In this document: piece by piece, positions 43,010-58,780 of the stretch | Position numbering within the stretch: position 1 is the first letter of the stretch | Layout of the letters: every line of letters starts with the position of its first letter | NCBI GenBank assembly: GCA_009731375.1 | Contig: BJOX01000194.1 | Location: 189,203 to 253,202, forward strand | DNA length: 64,000 bases | Reading direction: 5' to 3' | Source: Paulinella micropora | Lineage: Eukaryota > Cercozoa > Imbricatea > Euglyphida | The notes under the pieces: model-generated | Told to the model about the DNA's origin: nothing | The model's input: the letters and a program-made list of their open reading frames with translations, nothing else | Databases searched by the model: none | Translations under genes and position numbers: made by a program

Positions 43010-43545
43010 CATTTAGGCAATAGTGAGGGACATTGACGCAATAGTGAGGGACATTGACGCAATAGTGAGGGACATTGAGGCAATAGTTAGGGACATTTAG
43101 GCAATAGTTAGGGACATTGAGGCAATATTTAGGGATATTGAGGCAATAGGAACATTGAGGCAATAATTAGGGACATTAAGGAAATAGTTAGGGACGTTGA
43201 GGCAATAGTTAGGGACATTCGGGAAATAGTGAGGGACATTCAGGCAAGGGGCATTATGGCTATAATAAGGACATTAAGGCAATAGTGATACATTGAGGCA
43301 AAAGTGAGGGACATTAAGGCAATAGAAGGACATAAAGGCAACAGTTGACATTAAAACAATAGTTAGGACGTCAAGGCAATAGTTAGGACATTGAGGCAGT
43401 AGTTAGGGACATTCAGGCAATAGTTAGAACATTAAGGCAATAGTGAAAACATTAAGGCAATCGAAGGACATAAAGGCAACAGTTAGGGACATTAAAGCAA
43501 TGTTAGGGACATTAAGGCAATATAGTTAGGACATTAAGATATCGA
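43010..43545. repeat. About 20-bp minisatellite
   Basis: About 27 degenerate units of aggcaatagttagggacatt. Confidence 0.9.
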
Positions 43546-43575
43546 TTGCGGTGGAACAACCTGTACGAAGGTGAA

Positions 43576-46768
<3,193 letters not shown>

Positions 46769-46770
46769 AC

Positions 46771-46820
46771 CGTGTCATTTCTTGGTGTGCAAGGGGATCC
46801 ACCAGTCCACTTCCAAGTAC
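46771..46820 (-). CDS. Probable exon with frame ambiguity
   Basis: 50 nt, acceptor AAATAG, donor GTATAC. Joined in phase 1 it reads TWKWTGGSPCTPRNDT and enters exon 1 of the chain correctly. Joined to the upstream exon (phase 2) it reads WYLEVDWWIP and hits a stop. One base fewer in the four-C run would reconcile both. Confidence 0.5.
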
Positions 46821-46982
46821 CTATTTAGTATGTATGCATGTCTGTATGTATGTGTATGTATGTATGTATGTATGTATTTATATATGTGTTTCCCGTATTT
46901 GGTCACGTCAGATGGCCGGGTGTCTGTGTGTATGTCTGTATGTATGTCTGTATGCATGTCTGTATGTATTTCTGTATGTAAG

Positions 46983-47171
46983 GTCAGTGAAAAATTTCGG
47001 CCACCCCACCTTTCGGCCAATCGTAAATACGGGGAATTTTGGGGTAAACTTTTCTTTGTGGACAACAAATGTACCGTAATTATCGGCTGGCCAAAATTCT
47101 TCACAACTTCGAATAACAAATGCACCCTTATTACGGGATAAGGTGTTCTGGCCGAATTTTTTCACTATTGC

Positions 47172-47182
<11 letters not shown>
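46983..47182 (+). mobile_element. Repeat E, copy 2
   Basis: An inverted relative of 33715-33908, with a tandem duplication of its end (ttctggccgaattttttcac at 47145 and 47213) separated by (TA)n(TG)n. Confidence 0.7.
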
Positions 47183-47215
<33 letters not shown>

Positions 47216-47640
47216 TCTGGCCGAATTTTTTCACTATTGCATATATATATATATACCGTATTTGGTCACGTCATATGGTCGCAAAAGGCTCTTCGTAAAG
47301 GTGTACGTCGTTTTATCACACCTAATTTGCATGTATGTATGTATGTATGTGTGTATGTATGTATGTATATATATTATATATATATATATGTATATGTATA
47401 TATGTATATATGTATATATGTATATATATATATATATTAGTACATATATATGTATATATATTTGTATACATATAGAATTGCCACCGATATACAAAACTCT
47501 CTCTCTCTCTCTGCATCTGAGTTAGTGAGATCGCAAGACATGGGAGAACAACTTTTCGAATGAACAACAACAACAACAACAACAACAAAAAAGACTCGGT
47601 CGTCGGAATTTTTGAACGGGCTGTTGTTGACTTCAAGTCT
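47183..47640. repeat. (TA)n, (GT)n and (CAA)n intron
   Basis: Simple repeats with about 150 bp of unique DNA at 47475-47640. No exon recognised. Confidence 0.7.
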
Positions 47641-47650
47641 ACTGTCTTAC

Positions 47651-47726
47651 CAGGCGGTGCCAGAATTCACGTAATACGTCATGTAGAACTGATCTTTGCC
47701 CGTGGGAACATTCAAGTAGCAGATAC
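47651..47726 (-). CDS. Upstream exon of EGF-repeat gene
   Basis: 76 nt, acceptor CTGCCAAG, donor GTAAGAC (the best donor in the locus). GT completes Gly. Encodes [24 protein letters not shown]. Phase 2 out. Confidence 0.7.
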
Positions 47727-47737
47727 CTTGGCAGGAA

Positions 47738-48170
47738 GTAAGTAGGTAGGTAGGTAGGTAGGTAGGTGGGTAGGCAGGTAGGTAGGCAGGTAGGTAGGTA
47801 GGTAGGTAGGTAGGTAGGTAGGTAGGCAGGTAGGTAGGCAGTTGGGAGTGGATACATACATATACATATATATATATATACATATATATGTATATATATA
47901 TATGTCAATATATATATATATATGTATATAGATATATATGTATATATATATATATTCGGTATATACATATATATATATACATATATATGTATATATATAT
48001 GTATATATATGCAAGAGAGAGAGAGAGAGAGAGAAAGATATATATATATATATATATTCATAAGAGAGAGAGAGAGAGATAGATAGAGAGAGAGATAGAG
48101 AGAGATAGATAGATAGAAAGATAGAGAGAGATAGAGAGAGAGAGAGATAGAGAGAGATAGATAGATAGAA

Positions 48171-48219
<49 letters not shown>

Positions 48220-48220
48220 C
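47738..48220. repeat. (GGTA)n, (TA)n and (GA)n intron
   Basis: gtag units, then atatgt, then ag/gata units. Confidence 0.92.
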
Positions 48221-48224
48221 TAAC

Positions 48225-48280
48225 CGTTCCCACATCCAGATCTGCCCGAGCTCTCGTACATGGGGAAGTTATTGCGTGCC
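48225..48280 (-). CDS. Upstream exon of EGF-repeat gene
   Basis: 56 nt, acceptor ACGTTAG, donor GTTAGT. G completes Gly. Encodes [18 protein letters not shown]. Phase 1 out, in phase with the 47726 exon. Confidence 0.62.
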
Positions 48281-48293
48281 CTAACGTATCAAT

Positions 48294-48491
48294 GAGAAGT
48301 TCCTATTTCTTAAGTACAATGAACTATGACTTGAAGCGCTTCGATCTCAGTCAATATTTGCATCTACAACCTGTGTTATGGCTCATTAGAAAGCTCTTGA
48401 TAAGAGCTTTCAAACGAGCCACTACACAAACCGGCTGAGAACGAAGGGTTTGAAGTCATCGCTAATTGTGGTCAAGGACAAGGAACTTCTC
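48294..48491. mobile_element. Foldback repeat F, copy 1
   Basis: 198 bp from gagaagttcct to aggaacttctc; long imperfect terminal inverted repeats (about 60 bp) and a central agctcttgataagagct hairpin. Inserted 13 bp upstream of the 48280 exon. Confidence 0.82.
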
Positions 48492-48577
48492 ATAATAACA
48501 TAAACTCATACATGGACACGATATCCCACACATAGCATAACATAACTTGGAATACTACCCGGTAGCGTGACACTAGT

Positions 48578-48715
48578 ATATTATGCGGCTGGCCACAAAT
48601 GTGACGCGTTTTGCGGGCGAGCCGGAGCCGGGCCGGCGAGCCCGCAAACCACGTCAACTTTTGCTCGCCGCATATGTAAATCGGTAACCTAACCAACTTT
48701 TGGGGAGGTGACATG
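48578..48715 (+). mobile_element. Repeat D, copy 3
   Basis: tatgcggctggccacaaatg ... ggggaggtgacat, diverged from copies 1 and 2. Confidence 0.72.
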
Positions 48716-48831
48716 GCGTGGAATATGCGGTAATTATTGCGTGTTCCTCATATAATGACATAATTTTTTAACATAGATGACATGACATAACCTGACATGA
48801 CATACCCATGAGCATAGCTCTGAGAAGTTAC

Positions 48832-49032
48832 TTGTCCTTGACCACAATTAGCGACAAACGCTTCGTTCTCAGCCGGTTCTTTCTGATCTTAGCGGCTTGT
48901 GTAGTGGCTCGTTTGAAAGCTCTTGTCAAGAGCTTTCTAATGAGCCATAACACACGTTGTAGATGCAAATATTGACTTAGATCGAAGCGCTTGAAGCCAT
49001 AGTTCATTGTAACTAAGAAATAGGAACTTCTC
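48832..49032. mobile_element. Foldback repeat F, copy 2, opposite orientation
   Basis: 201 bp; matches copy 1 inverted, including the aagctcttgtcaagagctt centre. Confidence 0.82.
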
Positions 49033-50560
49033 CTAGTATATTCGGTAGTTATTGTGTGTTAATAACGTAATATATAACATAATACATGAACATGATATAA
49101 CAACATAGGATAGCATATTTTAGCATACTAATAGTATCCCGTAGCGCGACACAAAACAACATAGCATGACATGTATGTATGTATGTATGTATGTATGTAT
49201 GTATGTATGTATGTACCTAGCTTGGAAAACTCTCAAGATGGAGATCTGGGTTTTTATACATATGTATGTATGTTATGTATGTATGTATGCATGCATGTAT
49301 GTATGCATGTATGTATGTATGTAACATGGCGTATAGGTGCTATTGCGTGTTTGTATGTAACATGGGTTGTTTTTGCGTGTTCCTCACATAACATATTATA
49401 AAACATGAAAAGAATACATTAACGTAATATAATATAGCATAGCATAACATAAGATAATGTAACATACACGTTTCCATAATACACCATATTAACATGATAT
49501 GAGGTATATATATACATACATACATACATATATATATATATATACATATACATACATATATATACGTATATATTTATATATGACATAACATGACAGAACA
49601 TACTTTCAGCATAGCATCGCATAGCATAGCGTAGCATAGCATAACATAACATAACATAACATAACGTAACGTGACGTGACATTACATCACATCACATAAC
49701 ATAACATAACATAACATAACATAACATAACGTAACATAACATCACATCACATAACATCACATAACATCACATAACATAACAACAAAGAACATAACATCAC
49801 ATAACATAACATCACATAACATAACATAACATAACGTAACGTAACATAACATAACATTACAAAACATCACATCACATAACATAACATCACATAACATCAC
49901 ATAACATAACGTAACATAACATAACATCACAAAACATCACATCATAACATAACATCACATCACATAACATCACATAGCATAGCATGACATAACATAACGT
50001 AACATAACATAACATCACATAACATAACGTGACATAACATCACATAACATCACATCACATCAAATCACATCACATAACATAACATCACATGACATAACAT
50101 AATGCAACATAACATAACATCACATCACATGACATATTATCACATAGCATAGCATGACATAACATAACGTAACAAACATAACATCACATAACATAGCATG
50201 ACATAACATAACGTAACATAACATAACATCACATAACATAACATCACATGACATCACATCACATAACATAACATAACATAACATAACATCACATAACATC
50301 ACATCACATCACATAGCATAGCATGACATAACATCACATGACATAACATTACATGACATAACATCACATAGCATAGCATGACATAACATAACATAACATA
50401 ACGTAACATCAACTAACATAACATCACATAGCATAGCATGACATGACATAACATAACATAAAAGCCCGGCTGCACAACACACTAGGATTCATACACACAT
50501 AAATACATAAACATATACATACATACATACACATATCACAACCTAGGCATAACGTGCCGC
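49033..50560. repeat. (CATA)n and kilobase (AACAT/CACAT)n pentanucleotide array
   Basis: 49160-49325 (tatg)n; 49600-50470 aacat/cacat/agcat units. No exon. Confidence 0.9.
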
Positions 50561-50626
50561 GTAACGGTAACATTACGTAACGGTAACATTACCTAACGTT
50601 AAAATTACGTAACGGTAACGCATTAC

Positions 50627-50706
50627 CCGGTGTATCTCCAGATAGTATTGTGCAGTGTCAGCACCGAGCCAGTAACGTTCAGGCACTCGTAGAACGTAGG
50701 CTCGTC
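50627..50706 (-). CDS. Upstream exon of EGF-repeat gene
   Basis: 80 nt, acceptor TCTCCAG, donor GTAATG. Phase 0 in, phase 2 out. Encodes [26 protein letters not shown]. In phase with both neighbours. Confidence 0.72.
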
Positions 50707-50794
50707 CTGGAGATAGATAGATAGATAGATAGATAGACAGATAGACAGATAGATAGATAGACAGATAGATGGACAGATAGACAGATAGATAGAC

Positions 50795-50826
<32 letters not shown>

Positions 50827-50833
50827 GGTTAGA

Positions 50834-51123
50834 TGAAATATCGACTAATGTCAGAAAAAAGGAGCTTCTGATTTCGTCAACCAGGAAGTCTGTGGGTAAA
50901 GTATTAACACGATGCCCAGCTAAGCCGTGATGTTTGCACGGAAGGGACTGATACAGGCAATACCAAAGCTTCCTAGTACCAGGCGGGGCCAGGGCTCGTT
51001 CCATAAAGCGCCCCTTGCAGAACGAGCTCCCACCTCCATTACAGAGGGCCCAGTAAGCAGATGGAGTTTCGAGACTGTTCGACAGTCTAGTATAAACCGA
51101 CAGAGCACTGTGGNNNNNNNNNN
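50834..51123 (-). mobile_element. Repeat A, copy 4, ending in a 10-N gap
   Basis: Inverted copy; sequence stops at gcactgtgg where the gap 51114-51123 begins. Confidence 0.8.
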
Positions 51124-51248
51124 AGGATGGATGGATGGATGGATAGATGGATGGAAGGATGGATAGATGGATGGAAGGATGGATGGAAGGATGGAAAGAG
51201 AGACAGACAGACAGGCAGATAGATAGATAGACAGACAGACAGACAGGC

Positions 51249-51283
<35 letters not shown>

Positions 51284-51312
51284 TAGATAGACAGGCAGAT
51301 AGATAGACAGAC

Positions 51313-51363
<51 letters not shown>

Positions 51364-51449
51364 CAGATAGATAGATAGATAGATAGACAGATAGATAGAT
51401 AGATAGATGGATAGATAGATGGATAGATTAGATAGATAGATTAATAGAT

Positions 51450-51512
<63 letters not shown>
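51124..51512. repeat. (GGAT)n, (GACA)n and (GATA)n array
   Basis: Tetranucleotide units throughout. Confidence 0.95.
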
Positions 51513-51515
<3 letters not shown>

Positions 51516-51516
51516 C

Positions 51517-51588
51517 CTGGACAGCGTAGCCGTTGGCGTCGCAGGCTCTGGTACAGTTGGGCCCGCCGCAATCCACACCGTCTTCACC
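51517..51588 (-). CDS. Upstream exon of EGF-repeat gene (DCGGPNC module)
   Basis: 72 nt, acceptor ATTCCCAG, donor GTATCTATC. Phase 0 in and out. Encodes GEDGVDCGGPNCTRACD, ANGYAVQ. Confidence 0.78.
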
Positions 51589-52525
<937 letters not shown>

Positions 52526-52531
52526 TGATAC

Positions 52532-52589
52532 CCATCGCTGCAGGTGGGGTCGTAAGTCGGAGACGCAGCACAGATAGTGCACACTTCAG
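52532..52589 (-). CDS. Upstream exon, phase uncertain
   Basis: 58 nt, acceptor GTTTAG, donor GTATCAC. Encodes EVCTICAASPTYDPTC, SD. Its phases do not match either neighbour exactly. A 5' echo with VKFCPVCAA lies at 52736-52768. Confidence 0.5.
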
Positions 52590-52599
52590 CTAAACTATA

Positions 52600-52677
52600 G
52601 ATGAATTATAGGTAGATAGGTAGATAGGTGAGTTTGTACTAGTAGACAGATGGATACTTTAAGCAGCTAGCTAGCTC

Positions 52678-52735
<58 letters not shown>

Positions 52736-53460
52736 CATGCAGCACAGACGGGGCAAAATTTGACCAGGCTAAGGTAAGTGTAATATTATATTATATGAAA
52801 GTAGGTAGGCAGTAGATAGATAGATACTTTAGGCAGCTGGCTAGCTAGATAGATAGACAGATGGACAGATAAGATAAGATAAGACAAGATAAGATAAGAT
52901 AAGATAAGATAAGATAAGATAAGATAAGATACGATAAGACAGGACAAGACAAGACACGACATAAGACAAGACAAGGCAAGGCAAGGCAAGACATGATCAG
53001 ACAAGACAAGACACTAGAGAAGAGAAGACAAGACAAGACAAGGCCAGGCCAGGCCAGGCCAGCCACAGGCCACAGGCCACAGGACAGGGCACAGGGCAGG
53101 GCACAGGCCACAGGACAGGGCACAGGGCACAAGGCACAAGACACAAGACACAAGACACAAGACACAAGACAAGACAAGACAAGACAAGACAAGACAAGAC
53201 AAGACAAGACAAGACAAGACAAGACAAGACAAGGCAAGGCACGACAAGGCAAGGCACGACAAGGCAAGACAAGACAAGACAAGGCAAGACAAGACAAGAC
53301 AAGGCAAGGCAAGACAAGACAAGACAAGACAAGACAAGACAAGACAAGACAAGACAAGATAAGACAAGATAAGATACAGGTTAGGATGAAGATTAAGATA
53401 AAAGATTAAGATTAAAGATTAAGATAAAGATTAAGATTGAGATAAAGATAAGATAAAGAT
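52600..53460. repeat. (GATA)n and (AAGAC/AAGAT)n pentanucleotide arrays
   Basis: 52865-53380 is aagac/aagat/aaggc units with an interrupted cacaggccacagg stretch; 53380-53455 is (agatta)n. Confidence 0.92.
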
Positions 53461-53691
53461 CATAGTTAGAACAGTCGGTGACTGTAAAGATGAAGATGAA
53501 GATGAAGATGAAGATAACACACGTGGTGGCATCGAGGTTGAAAACATAGTTATACATACAGTCGGTGATTGTAAAGATGAAGATGAAGATGAAGATGAAG
53601 ATGAAGATGAAGATGAAGATAACACACGTGATGGCGGCAGCATTGAAATCGAGGTTTGGCATGCAATCCGTGATAAACAGCTAGCTAGCTC

Positions 53692-53733
<42 letters not shown>

Positions 53734-53750
53734 CAATCAGACAGACAGAC

Positions 53751-53817
<67 letters not shown>

Positions 53818-53874
53818 ACACACCTGGTGGCAGCAGCGTTGAAGTCGTGGTTTGGCATGCAGTCCGTGATCGTT

Positions 53875-53940
<66 letters not shown>

Positions 53941-53992
53941 TAGATAGATGGATAGAAAGATAGACAGATAGATAGATAGATAGATAGATAGG

Positions 53993-54040
<48 letters not shown>

Positions 54041-54101
54041 AAGAACACACCTGGTGGCAGCAGCGTTGAAGATGTGGTTTGGCATGTAGTCCGTGATCGT
54101 T

Positions 54102-54103
<2 letters not shown>
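53460..54103 (-). repeat. Five echoes of the 54363 exon
   Basis: Copies with the D-C-M-x-N core (for example [15 protein letters not shown]) at about 53460-53488, 53521-53574, 53628-53678, 53824-53876 and 54051-54103. The two nearest keep a clean donor, none keeps the acceptor; all lie 3' of the full exon. Separated by (GATGAA)n or (GATA)n. Confidence 0.85.
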
Positions 54104-54174
<71 letters not shown>

Positions 54175-54175
54175 T

Positions 54176-54228
<53 letters not shown>

Positions 54229-54298
54229 TAGACAGATAGATAGATAGATAGATGGATAGATAGATAGATAGATAGATGGATAGATAGATAGAGCACAC

Positions 54299-54363
54299 CT
54301 GGTGGCAGAAGGGTTGAGGCCGTAGTTTGTCATGCAGTCCGTGATCGTTGCAGCCACTCCCGG
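54299..54363 (-). CDS. Upstream exon of EGF-repeat gene
   Basis: 65 nt, acceptor CTGATAG, donor GTGTGC. Phase 0 in, phase 2 out. Encodes [21 protein letters not shown]. In phase with the 54644 exon. Confidence 0.68.
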
Positions 54364-54482
54364 CTATCAGCAGAGATAGGTTATAGGTGAGTGATTACAC
54401 AGGTAGGTAGGTAGGTAGGTAGGTAGGTTGGTTGGTAGGTAGCTTAGCCAGCTAGCTAGGCAGATAGGTGAGAAGTGTGTAC

Positions 54483-54644
54483 CGAATGCACGGGGCAGAT
54501 GACTCCGCTGACGCCCGTCTGAGCCGCCTCAGTCCTGAAGTTGCACTGGTTGGGCAGGCAGGCGCTGCTGCAGTCAGATGGGATCGAGCTGATGCCGAAC
54601 GTGTTGCCGTAGTAGCCGTACGGGCAGCTGCTGCCGCGCGTGAC
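54483..54644 (-). CDS. Upstream Cys-rich exon
   Basis: 162 nt (54 codons), acceptor TTTTTGTCCTGCAG, donor GTACAC, phase 0 in and out. Encodes VTRGSSCPYGYYGNTFG, DCSSACLPNQCNF and SGVICPVHS. The best polypyrimidine acceptor in the locus. Confidence 0.75.
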
Positions 54645-54712
54645 CTGCAGGACAAAAAGAATAACGAGAAATGTAGACATGTTTGTATTGCCCCCCCCCA
54701 ATTTATCTCTTC

Positions 54713-54757
54713 CTTGACAGTCGCTGACGATGACCCGCCTGGGGTAGTAGTAGCAGT

Positions 54758-54794
<37 letters not shown>

Positions 54795-54843
54795 TCTCTC
54801 TCTCCGTTGTGTGTGTGTGTATGTGTGTGTATGTGTATGTGTA

Positions 54844-54885
<42 letters not shown>

Positions 54886-54962
54886 GTTCCGTTAGTTACT
54901 AATACTAGTACCTTGACAGTAGCTAATGATGAACAATATATGGAGAAGTAGGAGTTAAAGTC
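54713..54962 (-). repeat. Two echoes of the 55183 exon in (GA)n/(CA)n
   Basis: 54713-54760 (NCYYYPRRVIVSDCQ) and about 54910-54958 are 3'-half copies. In the first, the expected donor GT reads GA. Confidence 0.7.
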
Positions 54963-54974
54963 TCTCTCTCTCTC

Positions 54975-55070
54975 TTCTCCCCCCCCCCCCCCCCCCCNNN
55001 NNNNNNNNNNNNNNNNNNNNNNNNNNNNNNNNNNNNNNNNNNNNNNNNNNNNNNNNNNNNNNNNNNNNNN
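54975..55070. other. Poly-C run and 73-N gap
   Basis: A C run ends at 54997; N's span 54998-55070. Confidence 0.9.
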
Positions 55071-55111
55071 CTCTTTTTTTTTGTGGTTCTGTTAGTTACT
55101 AATACTAGTAC

Positions 55112-55183
55112 CTTGACAGTAGCTGATGATGACCCATATGGAGGAGTAGTAGCAGTTGAACTCGGCGCAAGGGTGGGAGCACT
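55112..55183 (-). CDS. Upstream Cys-rich exon
   Basis: 72 nt, acceptor ATCTTAG, donor GTACTAG. AG completes Glu. Encodes CSHPCAEFNCYYSS, IWVIISYCQ. In phase with the 56788 exon; its exit phase does not match the 54644 exon. A 5' echo (WFNCYTPPN) lies at about 55545-55582. Confidence 0.65.
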
Positions 55184-55189
55184 CTAAGA

Positions 55190-55195
55190 TAGATC

Positions 55196-55232
<37 letters not shown>

Positions 55233-55636
55233 TTAATACATACATGTGTAACATTATGGTATACATATTTACAAATCTTTAATGATGGGTAGGATACGAT
55301 GAGTATGAGTATGAGTATGAGTATGGGTATGAGTATGAGTATGGGTATGGGTATGGTATGGGTATGAGTATGAGTATGAGCGTGAGCGTGAGCATGAGCG
55401 TGAGCGTGAGCGTGAGCATGAGCATGAGCATGAGTATGAGTATGAGCATGAGCATGAGTATGAGTATGAGTATGAGTATGAGCATGAGCATGAGCATGAG
55501 TATGAGTATGAGTATGAGTATGAGTATGAGTATGAGTATGACTGTTTGGGGGAGTGTAGCAATTGAACCAGGGCGCTCTGAATAGATACATACATATACA
55601 AATGTTGTACACATTTAACATTAATCTACCTAGATA

Positions 55637-55726
<90 letters not shown>

Positions 55727-55775
55727 ATGTATATGTATGTATATATATAAAACATTCCATGCCGTGCCAGATACG

Positions 55776-55824
<49 letters not shown>

Positions 55825-55842
55825 GGATCGATCTATCGATCC

Positions 55843-55914
<72 letters not shown>

Positions 55915-55994
55915 GAAAGTATGTATGTATGTACTATGATGGTAATAACGGTATGCATGACCGTGTTATATCTATAATCTATCTATCTATCTAC

Positions 55995-56055
<61 letters not shown>
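55190..56055. repeat. (GATA)n, (GAGTAT)n and (CTAT)n arrays
   Basis: 55297-55540 is a hexanucleotide gagtat/gagcat/gagcgt array. 55635-55725 (ctat)n; 55780-55915 (gata)n with a central palindrome atggatcgatctatcgatcc. Confidence 0.92.
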
Positions 56056-56059
<4 letters not shown>

Positions 56060-56061
<2 letters not shown>

Positions 56062-56082
56062 ACCATCAGAGCAACGGACACT

Positions 56083-56117
<35 letters not shown>

Positions 56118-56142
56118 GGATAGATGGATAGATGGATAGATG

Positions 56143-56181
<39 letters not shown>

Positions 56182-56190
56182 GGATAGATG

Positions 56191-56232
<42 letters not shown>

Positions 56233-56302
56233 AGATAGATAGACACTGAGGGGTCTGCAGTGATACCATTCTACGCAGTGCCAAACACAAAGATAGATAG
56301 AC

Positions 56303-56352
<50 letters not shown>

Positions 56353-56400
56353 GTAGGTAGGTAGGTAGGTAGGTTGTAAGATACCATCAGAGATGACGTA
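56060..56400 (-). repeat. Three echoes of the 56788 exon
   Basis: About 56060-56082 (RCSDG plus donor), 56247-56292 ([13 protein letters not shown]) and 56378-56396 (SDG plus donor), all on the 3' side, in (GATA)n/(GGTA)n. Confidence 0.75.
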
Positions 56401-56573
56401 GGTAGGTAGGTAGGTAGGTAGGTAGGTAGGAAGGTAGGCAGGAAGGTAGGTAGGTAGGTAGGTAGGTAGGTAGGTACGTAGGTAGGTAGGTAGGTATGTG
56501 GGTAGGTGGGTAGGTAGGTATGTGGGTAGGTGGGTAGGTAGGTAGGTAGGTAGTGCCAGCCACAAAGATAAAC

Positions 56574-56606
<33 letters not shown>

Positions 56607-56640
56607 TATAGATATAGATAGATAGATAGATAGATAGATG

Positions 56641-56688
<48 letters not shown>

Positions 56689-56724
56689 CATAGATAGGTA
56701 GGTAGATAGATAGGGTGGGTATAC

Positions 56725-56788
56725 CATCAGAGTGATGGACAATGAAGGGTCTGCAGTGATACCATTCCACGCAGTACCAACTACAAGC
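56725..56788 (-). CDS. Upstream Cys-rich exon
   Basis: 64 nt, acceptor CTCGCCAG, donor GTATAC. Phase 0 in, phase 1 out. Encodes [21 protein letters not shown]. Confidence 0.65.
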
Positions 56789-56934
56789 CTGGCGAGGTGA
56801 ATCGAATAATCACCTACCATTGCAATTTAAATACAACGGATTTATAAATTTACATGTTGGGTGGATTGGATGGAGAGATTGATGGATGGATGGATGGATG
56901 GATGGTTTTGTGCTTCTGAGACAGAGAGAGGGAG

Positions 56935-56968
56935 AAGGGGGGGGGGGGGGGGGGGGGANNNNNNNNNN
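56935..56968. other. Poly-G run and 10-N gap
   Basis: A G run then N's at 56959-56968. Confidence 0.9.
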
Positions 56969-57081
56969 CCTTTCTGGGCTTGTCTTGTCCTGTCTTGTCT
57001 TGTCTTGTCTTTTCTTTCTCGGCTTTGCGGCCTGGAAAAAAAAGCCCGTGGTCTGCGGTGGCGCTTTTTCACACCCAAAAC

Positions 57082-57083
<2 letters not shown>

Positions 57084-57162
<79 letters not shown>

Positions 57163-57215
57163 GGATGGATGGATGGATGGATGGATGGATGGATGGATAG
57201 ATAGATAGATGGATG

Positions 57216-57253
<38 letters not shown>

Positions 57254-57290
57254 TAGACACACACACCTCTCTTGTGTCTCTTAATCTCTA

Positions 57291-57355
<65 letters not shown>

Positions 57356-57556
57356 CAGATATATAGATGTATAAATAGATAAATAGATAGATACTCAGAC
57401 AAAACACACACCTCTCTTGTGTCTCTTGATCCCTAATAGATAGATATATAGATAGATAGATAGATAGATAGATAGACAGATATATAGATGTATAAATAGA
57501 TAAATAGATAGATAATTAGACAAAACACACACCTCTCTTGTCTCTTGATCCCTAAC

Positions 57557-57585
<29 letters not shown>
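57084..57585 (-). repeat. (GATA)n with 21-nt micro-exon-like units
   Basis: Minus strand: TAG, then ggatcaagagacacaagaga(g), then GTGTGTG. At 57267-57287, 57412-57432, 57533-57551 (2 nt shorter), again near 58338-58358, and once with longer flanks near 58780-58830. The 21 nt would be frame-neutral between the 60063 and 56788 exons. Confidence 0.6.
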
Positions 57586-57588
<3 letters not shown>

Positions 57589-58206
57589 GAGATGTCGCAA
57601 AGGAATGTAGTCCTTGCAAAGGAACGCAGTTTCACATCAAACAGTAATTTGTGTACTGTGCATGTGTCCGGGATGGGAATCACGGGTAGACTGTGTTCTG
57701 GAAAAAGGAAGAGGAGGAAGGACGTTGAAGAAAAAGGCAATTTAGGAATGGAGAGTGGGGAGGATAAGGAAGAAGAGAAAGAAAAGGAAGCCGTTAGTCC
57801 AAGTGTTTTGAGCACCGTAAGCTTGCGCAAGCTACAATGATGACATTGTGTAAAGGCCTAAACCCCCGAAGGGACCTAGCCCGGGCTATGCAACACTGGA
57901 CGGCTATGACGGAATGCAGGATGAGAGATAAGGGGAGGATGAGAGGGAGGGCGGATTGGAGTTCTTCTTCAATGTCTTTCCATACGCTTGGTGTTGATGG
58001 CAAAATCAGGTGCTTTCTTCTTTCGATTGGTTCTTTCGGGGCACTTCTTGGACGAAATGAGAGTATGTCTCGGCGTCAACACTGTGGTGGAATCCGGGTT
58101 GACAATGCCGGGTTGTGACTTATAGTCCGGATGGACGTGCACTTTTGGACTCTTCTTTTCGAGGAGGCTCGAAGGATCTTCGTAAGGGTGGACATGAGCA
58201 AAAATC

Positions 58207-58207
<1 letters not shown>
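57585..58207 (+). mobile_element. Repeat B, full copy
   Basis: gatgagatgtcgcaaaggaa to gacatgagcaaaaatcag, about 620 bp between (GATA)n arrays. The minus strand carries AHVHPYEDPSSLLEKKS and HVHPDYKSQPG, also found in the 24.9-kb copy. Confidence 0.8.
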
Positions 58208-58268
<61 letters not shown>

Positions 58269-58389
58269 GTAGATAGATAGATAGATAAACAGACATATAG
58301 ATGTATAAATAGATAGATAATTAGACAAAACACACACCTCTCTTGTGTCTCTTAATCTCAGATAGATAGATAGATAGATATATAGATAG

Positions 58390-58738
58390 ATGAGATGTCG
58401 CAAAGGAATGTAGTCCTTGCAAAGGAACGCAGTTTCACATCAAACAATAATTTGTGTACTGTGCATGTGTCCGGGATGGGAATCACGGGTAGACTGTGTT
58501 CTGGAAAAAGAAGAGGAGGAAGGACGTTGAAGAAAAAGGCAATCTAGGAATGGAGAGTGGGAGGATAAGGAAGAAGAGAAAGAAAAGGAAGCCGTTAGTC
58601 CAAGTGTTTTGAGCACCGTAAGCTTGCGCAAGCTACAATGATGACATTGTATGAGGCCTAAACCCCCGCAGGGACCTAGCCCGGGCTATGCAACACTGGA
58701 CGGCTATGATGGAATGCAGTCACCAATACGGACTAGAG

Positions 58739-58740
<2 letters not shown>
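58390..58740 (+). mobile_element. Repeat B, shorter copy
   Basis: Matches the first about 330 bp of the full copy, then caccaatacggactagagga. Confidence 0.8.

Positions 58741-58780
<40 letters not shown>

Noticed and set aside
54456-54761. Apparent signal peptide start MSTFLVILFVLQ before the Cys-rich exon
   Set aside because: The hydrophobic stretch is the polypyrimidine tract of the acceptor TTTTTGTCCTGCAG. The exon is better started after that AG.
56047-56820. Alternative frame [20 protein letters not shown] in the 56.7-kb exon
   Set aside because: It is open and plausible by eye, but only the frame with ACSWYCVEWYHC fits the phase of the exons on both sides and the cysteine-rich character.
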